DNA from: Bradyrhizobium jicamae
Lineage (GTDB): Bacteria; Pseudomonadota; Alphaproteobacteria; Rhizobiales; Xanthobacteraceae
Reading direction: 5' to 3'
NCBI RefSeq assembly: GCF_018130695.1
Contig: NZ_JAFCJX010000012.1
Span: forward strand, 183,809 to 247,808
DNA length: 64,000 bases
Shown piece after piece: positions 34,914 through 43,207 of this stretch; the stretch's first letter is position 1; every line of letters begins with the position of its first letter. Below the pieces are notes generated by a model. The model saw only the letters and a program-made list of their open reading frames with translations, made no database searches and was not told the origin of the DNA. Position numbers and translations under genes: made by a program.

Positions 34914-35710
34914 AGCCGTTGTTCGAATCCGAAGCCTTCGTGCGGATTGCCGCCCCGGTGGCGGTCGGTATCGTCCTGTTCGCGATGTGGGAGGTCGGCT
35001 TTCGGCTGGCCTCCGTTCCCGTCTACCTGTTTCCAAAGCCGACGGACATCTTCGCAAGCCTCCTGCATAATGGGCCGTCGCTCCTGCGCGCACTCCTCGT
35101 GACCTTGCGCGTCACCTTGCAGGCCTTCGTGGCAGCCGTCATTCTGGGCACGCTGATCGCCTTCATGTTCGTGCAGAGCCGGGCGATCGAGGTCAGCCTG
35201 TTTCCCTATGCGGTGCTCCTCCAGGTGACGCCGGTTGTCGCAATTGCGCCTCTTATCATCATTCTGGTGAAGAATACGCAGCTGTCGCTGACCATCTGCG
35301 CAACCCTGGTGGCGCTGTTTCCGATCATCTCGAACACGACCCTTGGCCTGCGCAGCGTCGACCCGGGACTTGCAAACTTCTTTCGGATGAATCGTGCCAG
35401 CCGCTTCAAGACGCTGGTGAAGCTGCGCGTTCCGGGAGCGCTGCCATATTTCTTCGGCGGCTTGCGGATCTCGAGCGGCCTCGCCCTGATCGGCGCGGTG
35501 GTTGCGGAGTTCGTGGCGGGCACCGGCGGCCGCTCGTCGGGGCTTGCCTATGAAATTCTCGATGCGGGGTTTACGCTGGATATTCCCCGGATGTTCGCAG
35601 CGCTGTTCCTGATCACGCTGACCGGAGTTCTGTTGTTCGCGGCCATGGTCGCTTTGTCGCAATGGGTTTTGTCGGACTGGCACGACAGCGAGACCAGGGC
35701 CGAGGCATGA
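34910..35710 (+). CDS. ABC importer permease, 266 aa
   Basis: About six membrane segments, with the EAA loop near DPGLANFFRMNRASRFKTLV followed by KLRVPGALPYFFGGLRI, as in the SsuC/TauC family. Start ATGA overlaps the ATPase gene, and its own stop overlaps the amidohydrolase start in the same way, so importer and enzyme are co-translated. Confidence 0.92.
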   Translation: MKPLFESEAFVRIAAPVAVGIVLFAMWEVGFRLASVPVYLFPKPTDIFASLLHNGPSLLRALLVTLRVTLQAFVAAVILGTLIAFMFVQSRAIEVSLFPYAVLLQVTPVVAIAPLIIILVKNTQLSLTICATLVALFPIISNTTLGLRSVDPGLANFFRMNRASRFKTLVKLRVPGALPYFFGGLRISSGLALIGAVVAEFVAGTGGRSSGLAYEILDAGFTLDIPRMFAALFLITLTGVLLFAAMVALSQWVLSDWHDSETRAEA

Positions 35711-37068
35711 CCGCCATGCTGATCGACAACGCCGCCGGCATCTTCACCGGCCTGCCGGGGGCCGCCATGCGCGCCGCCGGCCAGATCCGCATTCGCGACG
35801 GCGTCATTGTCGAGATCGGCTCACTGGAGCCGGAGCCGGGCGAGCAACGCCTCGATGCCGAAGGCGGGGTGATTTATCCCGGCCTGGTCTCGACCCATCA
35901 TCACCTGTTTCAGAGTGTGTTGAAGGGCGTACGCTCCGGCATCGACCTGCCGTTGGCCGGTTGGCTGCGCGCCGTGCCCTACAGGTTCTGGTCGAAATTC
36001 GACGAGGAGGCACTCGCCGTTGCAGCCCGGATCGGGCTCGCGGAGCTGCTGCTATCGGGAACGACGACGGTCGCCGACCATCACTACCTCTTCAGCGACA
36101 CGTTCGGCTTCGATCCTGCGCAGGTGATCTTCGAAGTGGCACGCAGCCTTGGCATCCGCCTGGTGTTTTGCCGCGGTGGCGGCACCACGGCGCGCCACGT
36201 CGATACCGACAGGTTTGCAGCGATGCCGGTCGAAACGCTCGACCGCATGCTGCAGTCGGTCGAGGCCTGCGCACAGCGCTTCCACGATGCGTCCCCGAAC
36301 GGTCTGTCGCGCGTCGCGCTGGCGCCAACCACGCCGACCTGGTCGCTCGATCCCGGCGAGCTGCGCGAGGTCATTGTCGCGGCGCGCCGCATGGGCGTAC
36401 GTCTCCACAGCCATTTGTCTGAAACCGCCGACTACGTCGATTTCTGCCTGTCGGTGCACGGCAAGCGGCCGGTGCATTGGCTGGCCGATCATGGCTGGCT
36501 CGGCGAGGACGTCTGGTTCGCGCACCTCGTGCATCTTGACGACGACGAGGTGCGGATTCTCGCGAGCACTGGCACCGGCATGGCCCATTGCCCGCAATCC
36601 AACTGCCGCCTCGGCTCCGGCGTCGCGCCGGCCGATGCGATGGCGCGCCTCGGCGGTGCGGTCTCGCTCGGCGTAGACGGGGCAGCCTCCAACGAGGCTG
36701 CCGACATGCTCTGCGAAATGCACAGCGCCTGGCACACGCATCGCGCCGTAAAGGGGGCAGGTGCCGTGACGGCCGAGGACGTCGTGCACTGGGCGACCGC
36801 GGGCGGCGCGCGCGTGCTCGGCATGCCTCACGTCGGCACGCTGGCGCCGGGGCAACAGGCCGACATTGCGATCTTCAAGCTCGATGACATCAGGCATTTC
36901 GGAATGCACGATCCCCTGATCGCGCCGGTCACCTGCGGCGGATCGGCTAAGCTTCGCTATCTCTTGATTGGCGGCCGGATCGTCGTCGCAGACGGCGCCA
37001 TTCCAGGCCTCGACCTGCAAAAGCTCAAATCGGATGCCGCGCGTGTGGTTACGCGCCTGGCCGCCTGA
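35707..37068 (+). CDS. Amidohydrolase, 8-oxoguanine deaminase/chlorohydrolase-like, 453 aa
   Basis: A TIM-barrel metal hydrolase of the TrzN/8-oxoguanine deaminase group. Metal site: PGLVSTHHHLFQSVLKG (HxH), HSHLSETADYVDFCL (His and Glu), the next His in WFAHLVHLDD, and Asp in SLGVDGAASNEAADML. The C-terminal VGTLAPGQQADIAIFKLDD closes the barrel family. The ATGA overlap with the permease gene implies that it acts directly on the imported compound, removing an amino or other group from a nitrogen heterocycle. Substrate unknown. Confidence 0.9.
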   Translation: MTAMLIDNAAGIFTGLPGAAMRAAGQIRIRDGVIVEIGSLEPEPGEQRLDAEGGVIYPGLVSTHHHLFQSVLKGVRSGIDLPLAGWLRAVPYRFWSKFDEEALAVAARIGLAELLLSGTTTVADHHYLFSDTFGFDPAQVIFEVARSLGIRLVFCRGGGTTARHVDTDRFAAMPVETLDRMLQSVEACAQRFHDASPNGLSRVALAPTTPTWSLDPGELREVIVAARRMGVRLHSHLSETADYVDFCLSVHGKRPVHWLADHGWLGEDVWFAHLVHLDDDEVRILASTGTGMAHCPQSNCRLGSGVAPADAMARLGGAVSLGVDGAASNEAADMLCEMHSAWHTHRAVKGAGAVTAEDVVHWATAGGARVLGMPHVGTLAPGQQADIAIFKLDDIRHFGMHDPLIAPVTCGGSAKLRYLLIGGRIVVADGAIPGLDLQKLKSDAARVVTRLAA

Positions 37069-37083
37069 TCGTGGAGGATCATC

Positions 37084-38097
37084 ATGTTGAGCACGAAGCA
37101 GCCCGTGCTGCGCCGGTTCTGGTACGCACTGATGCCGCTCGATCACCTCAAGGATGGACCGAAGCCGTTCACGCTGCTCGGCGAGCCGATCGTCCTGTTC
37201 CTCGATGCCAGGGGCGAGCCCGCCGCCCTGGAGGATCGATGCTGCCATCGCACGGCGAAGCTGTCGAAGGGCTGGTGCAACAACGGCAACATCGTCTGCG
37301 GTTATCACGGGTGGGAGTACGATCGCGACGGCAAGCTGGTCATGATCCCGCAGTTTCCGTTCGAGCAGCCGGTCCCCGATGCCAAGGCGCGCTCGTTCCG
37401 CGCAAAGGTCCGCTACGGCTATGTCTGGGTTGCGCTCGACGAGCCCCTGAGCGACATCCCGGACATCCCGGAGGATGGCATGTCAGGCTATCGCCGCATC
37501 AACCAGTTCTACGACAAGTGGAATACAGCCGCGCTCCGGCTGATGGAAAATTCCTTCGACAACGCCCACTTTGCGTTCGTGCACAAGGGGACCTTCGGTG
37601 ACATCAATCAGCCGAAGCCGGAAAAGTATGAAATCATCGAGAACGAAACCGGCTTCGACGCCGAGACCATCATCACGGTTCGCAATCCACCCAATGCCTA
37701 CAGGATCACCGGGACCAAAGAGCCGATGACCAGGCGGCATCAACGCAACAAATGGTTCATGCCGTTCTGCCGTCGTCTGGACATGGAATATCCGTCCGGC
37801 GTCCGGCACATCATCTTCAACTGCGCGACGCCGATCTCGGACGGTCAGATCCAGGTCGTTCAGCTGTTGTTCCGCAATGACAGCGAGGCGGACTGCTCGA
37901 CGCAGGAGCTGATCGATTGGGACGCCGCGATCATTGCCGAAGATCGCGACATGCTCGAATCGACTGATCCGGACGCTATCGTCGATATGGGCCGTAAGAT
38001 CGAGATGCATATGCCGTCGGACCGTCCCGGCATGATGATGCGGAGGCGCCTGCTCGATCTCCTTCGGCAGCATGGCGAGGAGGAGCGGCCGCGCTGA
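37084..38097 (+). CDS. Rieske non-haem iron oxygenase, 337 aa
   Basis: Rieske cluster: Cys53-x-His55 (DRCCHRTAKL) and Cys72-x2-His75 (VCGYHGWEYD). Mononuclear iron: NSFDNAHFAFVH with Asp159, His162 and His167. It belongs to the vanillate-demethylase/dicamba-type single-component oxygenases, which perform O- or N-demethylation or ring hydroxylation. Last gene of the importer operon, 15 bases after the amidohydrolase. No matching ferredoxin or reductase adjoins it. Confidence 0.9.
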   Translation: MLSTKQPVLRRFWYALMPLDHLKDGPKPFTLLGEPIVLFLDARGEPAALEDRCCHRTAKLSKGWCNNGNIVCGYHGWEYDRDGKLVMIPQFPFEQPVPDAKARSFRAKVRYGYVWVALDEPLSDIPDIPEDGMSGYRRINQFYDKWNTAALRLMENSFDNAHFAFVHKGTFGDINQPKPEKYEIIENETGFDAETIITVRNPPNAYRITGTKEPMTRRHQRNKWFMPFCRRLDMEYPSGVRHIIFNCATPISDGQIQVVQLLFRNDSEADCSTQELIDWDAAIIAEDRDMLESTDPDAIVDMGRKIEMHMPSDRPGMMMRRRLLDLLRQHGEEERPR

Positions 38098-38242
38098 TCG
38101 TTGGCCTCTCGCCGCCGGCGGACAATTTGCCGGACGCTACCGTAGCCAAGTAAGCCCCGAGATGATGGGTATCCGGGCAAAAAATTGCGCTGCGGACCAT
38201 CGTTCTGAGGTGCGTCGGAAGATCTCACGCTCGCAAAGGGGG

Positions 38243-38563
38243 TCAACGGGCCCTTGGAGTTCTATTCGTTGAGCGGCACAGGGTCGCCTCATAGACTTGG
38301 GCTTCATAGGAATCCAGCAGAGGTCTTCTCCTGTCGTCGAATGCCACATAGTGCGGCATGTTGATGTGGTTCTCCAGATCCTTCAAGGTCTCCCACGTCT
38401 CGAAGACGAACATCTCATCTGCGTTCTCCAACGAGGGATAGTGGGAGTAGGCCAGATTTCCCTTCTCTCTCCTCGTGTTTTCGACGTTGTCCATCACAAA
38501 GGACAGGAGCTCATCCCGCTTTCCGCGCTTGAGAACATATTTGACCGACACGACTATGGTCAT
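38243..38563 (-). CDS. Antibiotic biosynthesis monooxygenase (ABM) domain protein, 106 aa
   Basis: A ferredoxin-like small protein: VVSVKYVLKRGKRDELLSFV, NLAYSHYPSLENADEMFVFE and the helix LENHINMPHYVAF are the usual strand-helix signature. The ATG at 38563 follows AAGGATG. It diverges from the binding-protein gene at 38846. Members are cofactor-free monooxygenases or quinol-related enzymes; the role here is open. Confidence 0.85.
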   Translation of the reverse strand: MTIVVSVKYVLKRGKRDELLSFVMDNVENTRREKGNLAYSHYPSLENADEMFVFETWETLKDLENHINMPHYVAFDDRRRPLLDSYEAQVYEATLCRSTNRTPRAR

Positions 38564-38701
38564 TTCGAAACATCCTTTCGAGTAGCGCCGTCGCATTAGG
38601 CGAGAGCGTTGATATTGGGATTATTGAATTGGCGCAGTCAACGCGCGTGTTCGCCGGCCTCAAGCCACTGCATAGAATTGTTGTTCGGGGAATAGATAGA
38701 G

Positions 38702-38718
38702 CTTGAGTATCACTCAAG
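38702..38718. promoter_or_regulatory. Inverted repeat in a divergent promoter region
   Basis: CTTGAGT-ATC-ACTCAAG, perfect 7-bp arms, between the ABM gene and the binding-protein gene. It is probably an operator for an unidentified regulator. The rest of 38564-38845 shows only the ribosome site GAGGGGAG at 38832-38839. Confidence 0.45.
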
Positions 38719-38845
38719 GGGCCCACAAAAAAACTCGTTTGCCAGCTCCAACCTGCTTTGACCATCTCCGGAATGCCAATCGAGCCACTGATAGATCCCG
38801 CCGTTTCGATTGGTCGCAAGACACTGCAGGTGAGGGGAGCGCAAT

Positions 38846-40057
38846 TTGAAGAAGATCGGCTTGATTGCTGGCGTCCTGGCCAGTTTGGCGCTGTTTTCAA
38901 CCGCATGGGGCCAGACCAAATACGGGCCCGGGACATCGGCTACTGAAATTCGGATCGGCAACACCGTGCCATATAGCGGCCCCGCATCAGCCGTAGGTGC
39001 AATTGGGAAGGCCCTCGATGGCTATTTCGCGATGGTCAACGAAGGGGGCGGCGTGAACGGTCGGAAGATCCAGTTCATCAGCCTCGATGATGCCTATTCG
39101 CCGGCGAAGGCGGTCGAGCAGACACGCAGGCTCGTCGAAAGCGATGAAGTGTCTTTCATGCTCGCCAATACCGCCACGGCAAATATTTCCGCGACGCAGA
39201 AATACCTGACGATCAAGAAAGTCCCGACCCTTTTCGTCGTCAGCTCGGCGTCGAAATGGAACGACCCGGAGCATTTCCCATGGACGATGGCCTTGCCCTG
39301 GCAACCGCCATACGGAGACGAAGCCAAGATCTACCTCGATTATCTGAGATCGAAAAAGCCCGACGCACGCATCGCCATCCTCTACCAGAACGATGACGCC
39401 GGAAAAGAATATCTGAAGGCAACAAAAGAAACGCTCGGTGCTGCCGCAGACAAAGTCATCGCGGGCGCAGTGTCATTCGAGGTGTTGGATCCCACGGTTG
39501 ACTCCCAGATCCTGACATTGCGCGCAACCGGCGCAGACGCACTCATGATCTACGGGGTAACCCCCAAGGCCTGTTCGCAGGCTCTGCGAAAGCTGCACGA
39601 AATCAGTTGGCAGCCGATCCGCTTCATTGCATCGAGCTGTGCCAATCCGGACGCAGTTCTCAAGCCCGCAGGGCTCGATGCCGCGGATGGCATCATGACC
39701 ATCATGGCGTTCAAGTTCCCCGTCGCCGGCGAAGCGGACGATGCTGCGGTCAGCGAATACGAGACATTCATGAGCAAATATGTCCCGGGCGCCAATCCGT
39801 ATGACACCTTCAATGTCTATGCCTACTCCCTCGGGCAGGCCACGATCGACCTTCTCAAGCGGGCCGGAGACGATCTCACTCGAGAGAACATCATGCGTGT
39901 TGCCGCGAGCATGCATGACGTGAAACTTCCGCTCCTGCTTCCAGGCATTTCGCTCAACACCAGCCCGACGGACTACCGGCCGTTGCGCGATGGCTTCATG
40001 GCCGAATTCAAGAACGGCCGCTGGAACGTCTTCGGAGACGTGATTCGATCGAAGTAA
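38846..40057 (+). CDS. Branched-chain amino acid-type ABC substrate-binding protein, 403 aa
   Basis: LivK/aromatic-acid type periplasmic protein. TTG start after GAGGGGAG; signal peptide KKIGLIAGVLASLALFSTAW; mature start GTSATEIRIGNTVPYSGPAS and the type-1 binding fold throughout (ALDGYFAMVNEGGGVNGRKI). No permease or ATPase genes adjoin it, so it is an orphan that must share a transporter encoded elsewhere, or acts as a scavenger for the aromatic cluster that follows. Confidence 0.9.
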   Translation: MKKIGLIAGVLASLALFSTAWGQTKYGPGTSATEIRIGNTVPYSGPASAVGAIGKALDGYFAMVNEGGGVNGRKIQFISLDDAYSPAKAVEQTRRLVESDEVSFMLANTATANISATQKYLTIKKVPTLFVVSSASKWNDPEHFPWTMALPWQPPYGDEAKIYLDYLRSKKPDARIAILYQNDDAGKEYLKATKETLGAAADKVIAGAVSFEVLDPTVDSQILTLRATGADALMIYGVTPKACSQALRKLHEISWQPIRFIASSCANPDAVLKPAGLDAADGIMTIMAFKFPVAGEADDAAVSEYETFMSKYVPGANPYDTFNVYAYSLGQATIDLLKRAGDDLTRENIMRVAASMHDVKLPLLLPGISLNTSPTDYRPLRDGFMAEFKNGRWNVFGDVIRSK

Positions 40058-40354
40058 CGAGCTGCGTGCGGAGACTTCAAGCCCCTTGCCGACAATGACG
40101 ACGCTCAACTGGCGCATCGATCTCTTGCTCCGCAACCGATACATGGGCGTAGGCGACCGCAACGCGCACGGCGCCATCGCCTACGAACCCGCACGGCACC
40201 GCGACCGAGCCGCGTGGCTTCACTCAAGTCTTTCCGAACGGAGAGCAAAAATGACTGCGTGCGGTCTTCACCGGATGCTTACGATGCTGAAGAGGGCAGT
40301 TAGCCGATCTGGCGAGGAAACATCCCAAGCAGGTGCTGACTCGTCTTCGCAGCT
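40058..40354. other. Intergenic stretch without a recognisable gene
   Basis: Between two convergent genes. No terminator hairpin or coding frame that I can support. Confidence 0.35.
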
Positions 40355-41083
40355 CTATTCTATACTCTTTTTCGTCTTGGGCTTGCGGGCATCGAGTTCA
40401 ATCCACTTGCGCTTATAATTTTCCTGAATGAAGGCACCAGTCCCGTAGATATGATCGCGCATCTTGGCTTCAGCACGATAGGCGTGGCCGGAGCGGATTG
40501 CTTCGAGAATTTCATGATGCTGCTGATGCACCAACTTCAACCGCTCGTAACCCGCAGTGTCGTTCCGATCAAACCAGTGCACTACCTGAGCCGATGCCAA
40601 GGGTATCCTGGTTACCCGATCAGTCGCATCAATCAAAGCAGTGTTGCCAGTCGCTAGAATTATGGTTCGATGGAAACGCGAATTCATTAGGCCCCAAGGT
40701 CGTCGCCCCTCCTCGGATAGATGGCCGATCGACAAGATTCTATCGCCGTCCGCGACAACAGCGGACAATTCCGCATCGATTTCACGACTCAGTCCCTTTT
40801 CAGCCAACAACCGCGCAGCCAAGCCTTCTAAGCTCTCGCGAACGACATAGGCGTCAAGGATCTCTTCCATCGTAAAGCCGCGCACGGTGTAGCCACGGTT
40901 CGGCCGATACTGCAGCAGTCCTTCTTGGTCGAGCACGACCAGCGCTTCGCGTATTGGAGTACGCGAAACGTTCAACATCTCGCTAAGCGGTACCTCCTGC
41001 ATGTGGTCACCTTCGGAGAAGGTCCCCTGCAAGATCATATCGCGCAATCGATCGACTACGGTCTTTTGACGAATTGTCGACAT
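40355..41083 (-). CDS. GntR-family (FCD) transcriptional regulator, 242 aa
   Basis: N-terminal winged helix: RLRDMILQGTFSEGDHMQEV and LSEMLNVSRTPIREALVVLD. The C-terminal FCD effector domain has the metal-coordinating histidines (NSRFHRTIILATGN, LVHQQHHEILEAIRSGH). Monocistronic, just downstream of the homogentisate operon on the same strand and probably its regulator. FCD proteins bind sites like TTGTATACAA, close to the TTGCATACA repeats found upstream of the P450 gene. Confidence 0.9.
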   Translation of the reverse strand: MSTIRQKTVVDRLRDMILQGTFSEGDHMQEVPLSEMLNVSRTPIREALVVLDQEGLLQYRPNRGYTVRGFTMEEILDAYVVRESLEGLAARLLAEKGLSREIDAELSAVVADGDRILSIGHLSEEGRRPWGLMNSRFHRTIILATGNTALIDATDRVTRIPLASAQVVHWFDRNDTAGYERLKLVHQQHHEILEAIRSGHAYRAEAKMRDHIYGTGAFIQENYKRKWIELDARKPKTKKSIE

Positions 41084-41167
41084 GGCCTATGCTACTGCTT
41101 GCCCCTAGCCTCTACGCGACCAAATAAGGAAAATAGCTGACATTCCTTCGATTCTCCAGCAGACGGC

Positions 41168-42514
41168 CTACCTTGCCGTCGAAAAGTAACGCTTGAACTC
41201 CTGCCAAGGCCCGATCACATCGGACTGAAACTCCGTTGCATTATGCGCAAACGGCGTGATGGCAAGCGGGTAGCGAGTTTCGAACATAAACGATAGTCCG
41301 CCCTCAAGCTTTTGGGGCTTAAGCTCCGCCTCTCGCCCCATCTCCAGCGTTGTCACATCAGGTCCGTGCGGTGCGTAGTTGTTGTGAATTGACAACCCAC
41401 CCGGTTGAAACCCCCCTGTCTTGCCTTGATGCATGCCCTTGATCAGCGTCACGACCTCGCAGACCGAATTGCGGTGAAAGCCCGGTGGCCGAAAGCTGTG
41501 TTCGGAAACCAACCAGCGCGGTGGCAATATCATCATGTCGACATTCGGCCCGCCAATGGGATCGGCGGGCGAGGTCAACGCGCAAAAGATCGAAGGATCC
41601 GGATGATCTACTGATACTGTGCCGAGTGCCACGAAGTCTTCCGCGTTGTACTTCAACGGAGTAAGACTACCACGCCAAGCTACGACGTCGAGCGGTGAGT
41701 ATGCCGTCTCCGTCGCCCAGAGATTACCAGCGAACTTTTGCACCAGTTGAAATGTCCCGTTGCGATCCTCGTAAGCAGCAACAGGCGCCATAAAGTCCGC
41801 AGCGTTGGCGAGGCCATTAGATCCGATCAAGCCGAGCTCCGGCAAGTGGAAGGCCAAACCGAAGTTCTCGCAGACGAAGCCGCGCGAGGCTCCCTGCAAG
41901 AGTTCGACTCGGAAACGAATTCCTCGCGGTATAACCACGAATTCGCCCGGCACAGCATCCAATATTCCCATTTCCGTCGGGATACGCAGCTTACCGGTTT
42001 GCGGCATTACGATCATCTCACCATCGTTATTGGCGAAGATGCGTTCTGTCATCGAACGATTTGCTCGATAAAGGTGTATGGCGACGCCTGTATGAGCCAT
42101 CGGATTACCCGCACCACACATCGTAGCGAGGCCATCTATAAAGTCAGCGGGCTCCCCGCTAACCTCAAATGGATCCCATCGCATGTTGTTTGGGAGAGGC
42201 GGCTCTTCAAACGGCGGTGTACAAATCAGCTTGTTGTCGATTCTCCTGTACTTCGGCGCCTGTACCGATGGGTGAATGCGGAACATATAAGTACGTCGGT
42301 TGCGCGACCGGATCGCAGAGAACGTCGTTCCCGAGATCAACTCGCTATACAAACCATAAGGCGCCTTTTGGGGACTATTCTGACCGCGTGGCAGCGCTCC
42401 TGGCAAAGACTCCGTCTCGAATTCATTCCCGAAGCCTGACATATAAACGAGGTCGCTATCGATCCTCGCACTTGGAGTTGTAGCGGCACGGTTGCTTTCG
42501 ACGGCGATACTCAT
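41168..42514 (-). CDS. hmgA: Homogentisate 1,2-dioxygenase, 448 aa
   Basis: Opens the ring of homogentisate to maleylacetoacetate using Fe(II) and O2. Recognisable from YMSGFGNEFETESLPGALPR near the start, then GQNSPQKAPYGLYSELISGT, VIPRGIRFRVELLQG and the iron-site region PPRWLVSEHSFRPPGFHRN with NNYAPHGPD. Length is normal. Start at ATG 42514; the frame upstream overlaps the ferredoxin gene. It is the last gene of the minus-strand operon. The next enzymes (maleylacetoacetate isomerase, fumarylacetoacetase) are not in the window. Confidence 0.93.
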   Translation of the reverse strand: MSIAVESNRAATTPSARIDSDLVYMSGFGNEFETESLPGALPRGQNSPQKAPYGLYSELISGTTFSAIRSRNRRTYMFRIHPSVQAPKYRRIDNKLICTPPFEEPPLPNNMRWDPFEVSGEPADFIDGLATMCGAGNPMAHTGVAIHLYRANRSMTERIFANNDGEMIVMPQTGKLRIPTEMGILDAVPGEFVVIPRGIRFRVELLQGASRGFVCENFGLAFHLPELGLIGSNGLANAADFMAPVAAYEDRNGTFQLVQKFAGNLWATETAYSPLDVVAWRGSLTPLKYNAEDFVALGTVSVDHPDPSIFCALTSPADPIGGPNVDMMILPPRWLVSEHSFRPPGFHRNSVCEVVTLIKGMHQGKTGGFQPGGLSIHNNYAPHGPDVTTLEMGREAELKPQKLEGGLSFMFETRYPLAITPFAHNATEFQSDVIGPWQEFKRYFSTAR

Positions 42515-42569
42515 GGTTTGGACTCCATAGAAGGTAGGGTCATGATCGACTTTATTCGTCTTTCGCAGC

Positions 42570-42887
42570 TCAGTCTTCCGGCGCAATTTCTACGGACATC
42601 CGATCGTGATCGTCCTGGATAATTATTTGACACGACAGTCGTGAATTTGCGGCTCGGGAATCTGACGCATCCAAGAGGCCGTCCTCGTCTTGACCGATCG
42701 CCGGCAATCTCTCTGAATACTGTGGCTCCACAAAAACGTGGCAAGTGGCGCAGGAACAGCTTCCACCACACAGTGCCTCAATTTCGTGGATTCCGGCGTT
42801 TCTGATCGAATGCATGAGGCTGACTCCGAGCTCCGCATCAATCTCGTGGCGCTCGCCAGATCGCGTCATTACGTAAATGGTCACCAT
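42570..42887 (-). CDS. 2Fe-2S ferredoxin, putidaredoxin type, 105 aa
   Basis: Cluster ligands Cys40-x5-Cys46-x2-Cys49 and Cys86 follow the spacing of P450-partner ferredoxins (adrenodoxin/putidaredoxin group), seen as EALCGGSCSCATCHVFV and SRLSCQIII. The ATG at 42887 is preceded by GGGAG. It is the likely electron donor of the operon's cytochrome P450; no ferredoxin reductase is encoded nearby. Confidence 0.9.
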   Translation of the reverse strand: MVTIYVMTRSGERHEIDAELGVSLMHSIRNAGIHEIEALCGGSCSCATCHVFVEPQYSERLPAIGQDEDGLLDASDSRAANSRLSCQIIIQDDHDRMSVEIAPED

Positions 42888-42987
42888 CAACTACTCCCGG
42901 TTGGCTAAGCGGCTTACACGGCGATTGCGCCGACGTGCCTAGTAATAGCGGACGGCGGGATCCCCGCTTGCCCGTCGTGAAACAGCT

Positions 42988-43200
42988 TCAGAACAGGTGG
43001 CCCGACGTGTCGGGCGGCGGCGATTCGTTTAGGCAAGCCGCCACCATCTGTAGCAATCGCGGAAGAGTGCCCCACTCGCTCGCCATGAGCACGACCAACT
43101 TAGCCAGAAACAGCTGCTCCCCTTGCGGTCCAGCCGCGTCGATGGCCTGTGCCAATTCGTCGTAAAATTGCTCGAGGTCGCCGAAAGCAAGTGCACTCAT
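42988..43200 (-). CDS. mhaB: DUF2783 small protein, probable MhaB-type coupling protein, 70 aa
   Basis: The sequence LEQFYDELAQAIDAAGPQGE then LFLAKLVVLMASEWG is the DUF2783 pattern. It starts 8 bases after the flavin monooxygenase stop. In Pseudomonas putida U the 3-hydroxyphenylacetate 6-hydroxylase needs a small protein, MhaB, encoded beside its flavoprotein MhaA; size and position here fit that role. The identification is by context rather than close sequence knowledge. An in-frame ATG at 43227 is an alternative start. Confidence 0.7.
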   Translation of the reverse strand: MSALAFGDLEQFYDELAQAIDAAGPQGEQLFLAKLVVLMASEWGTLPRLLQMVAACLNESPPPDTSGHLF

Positions 43201-43207
43201 GTTGATC

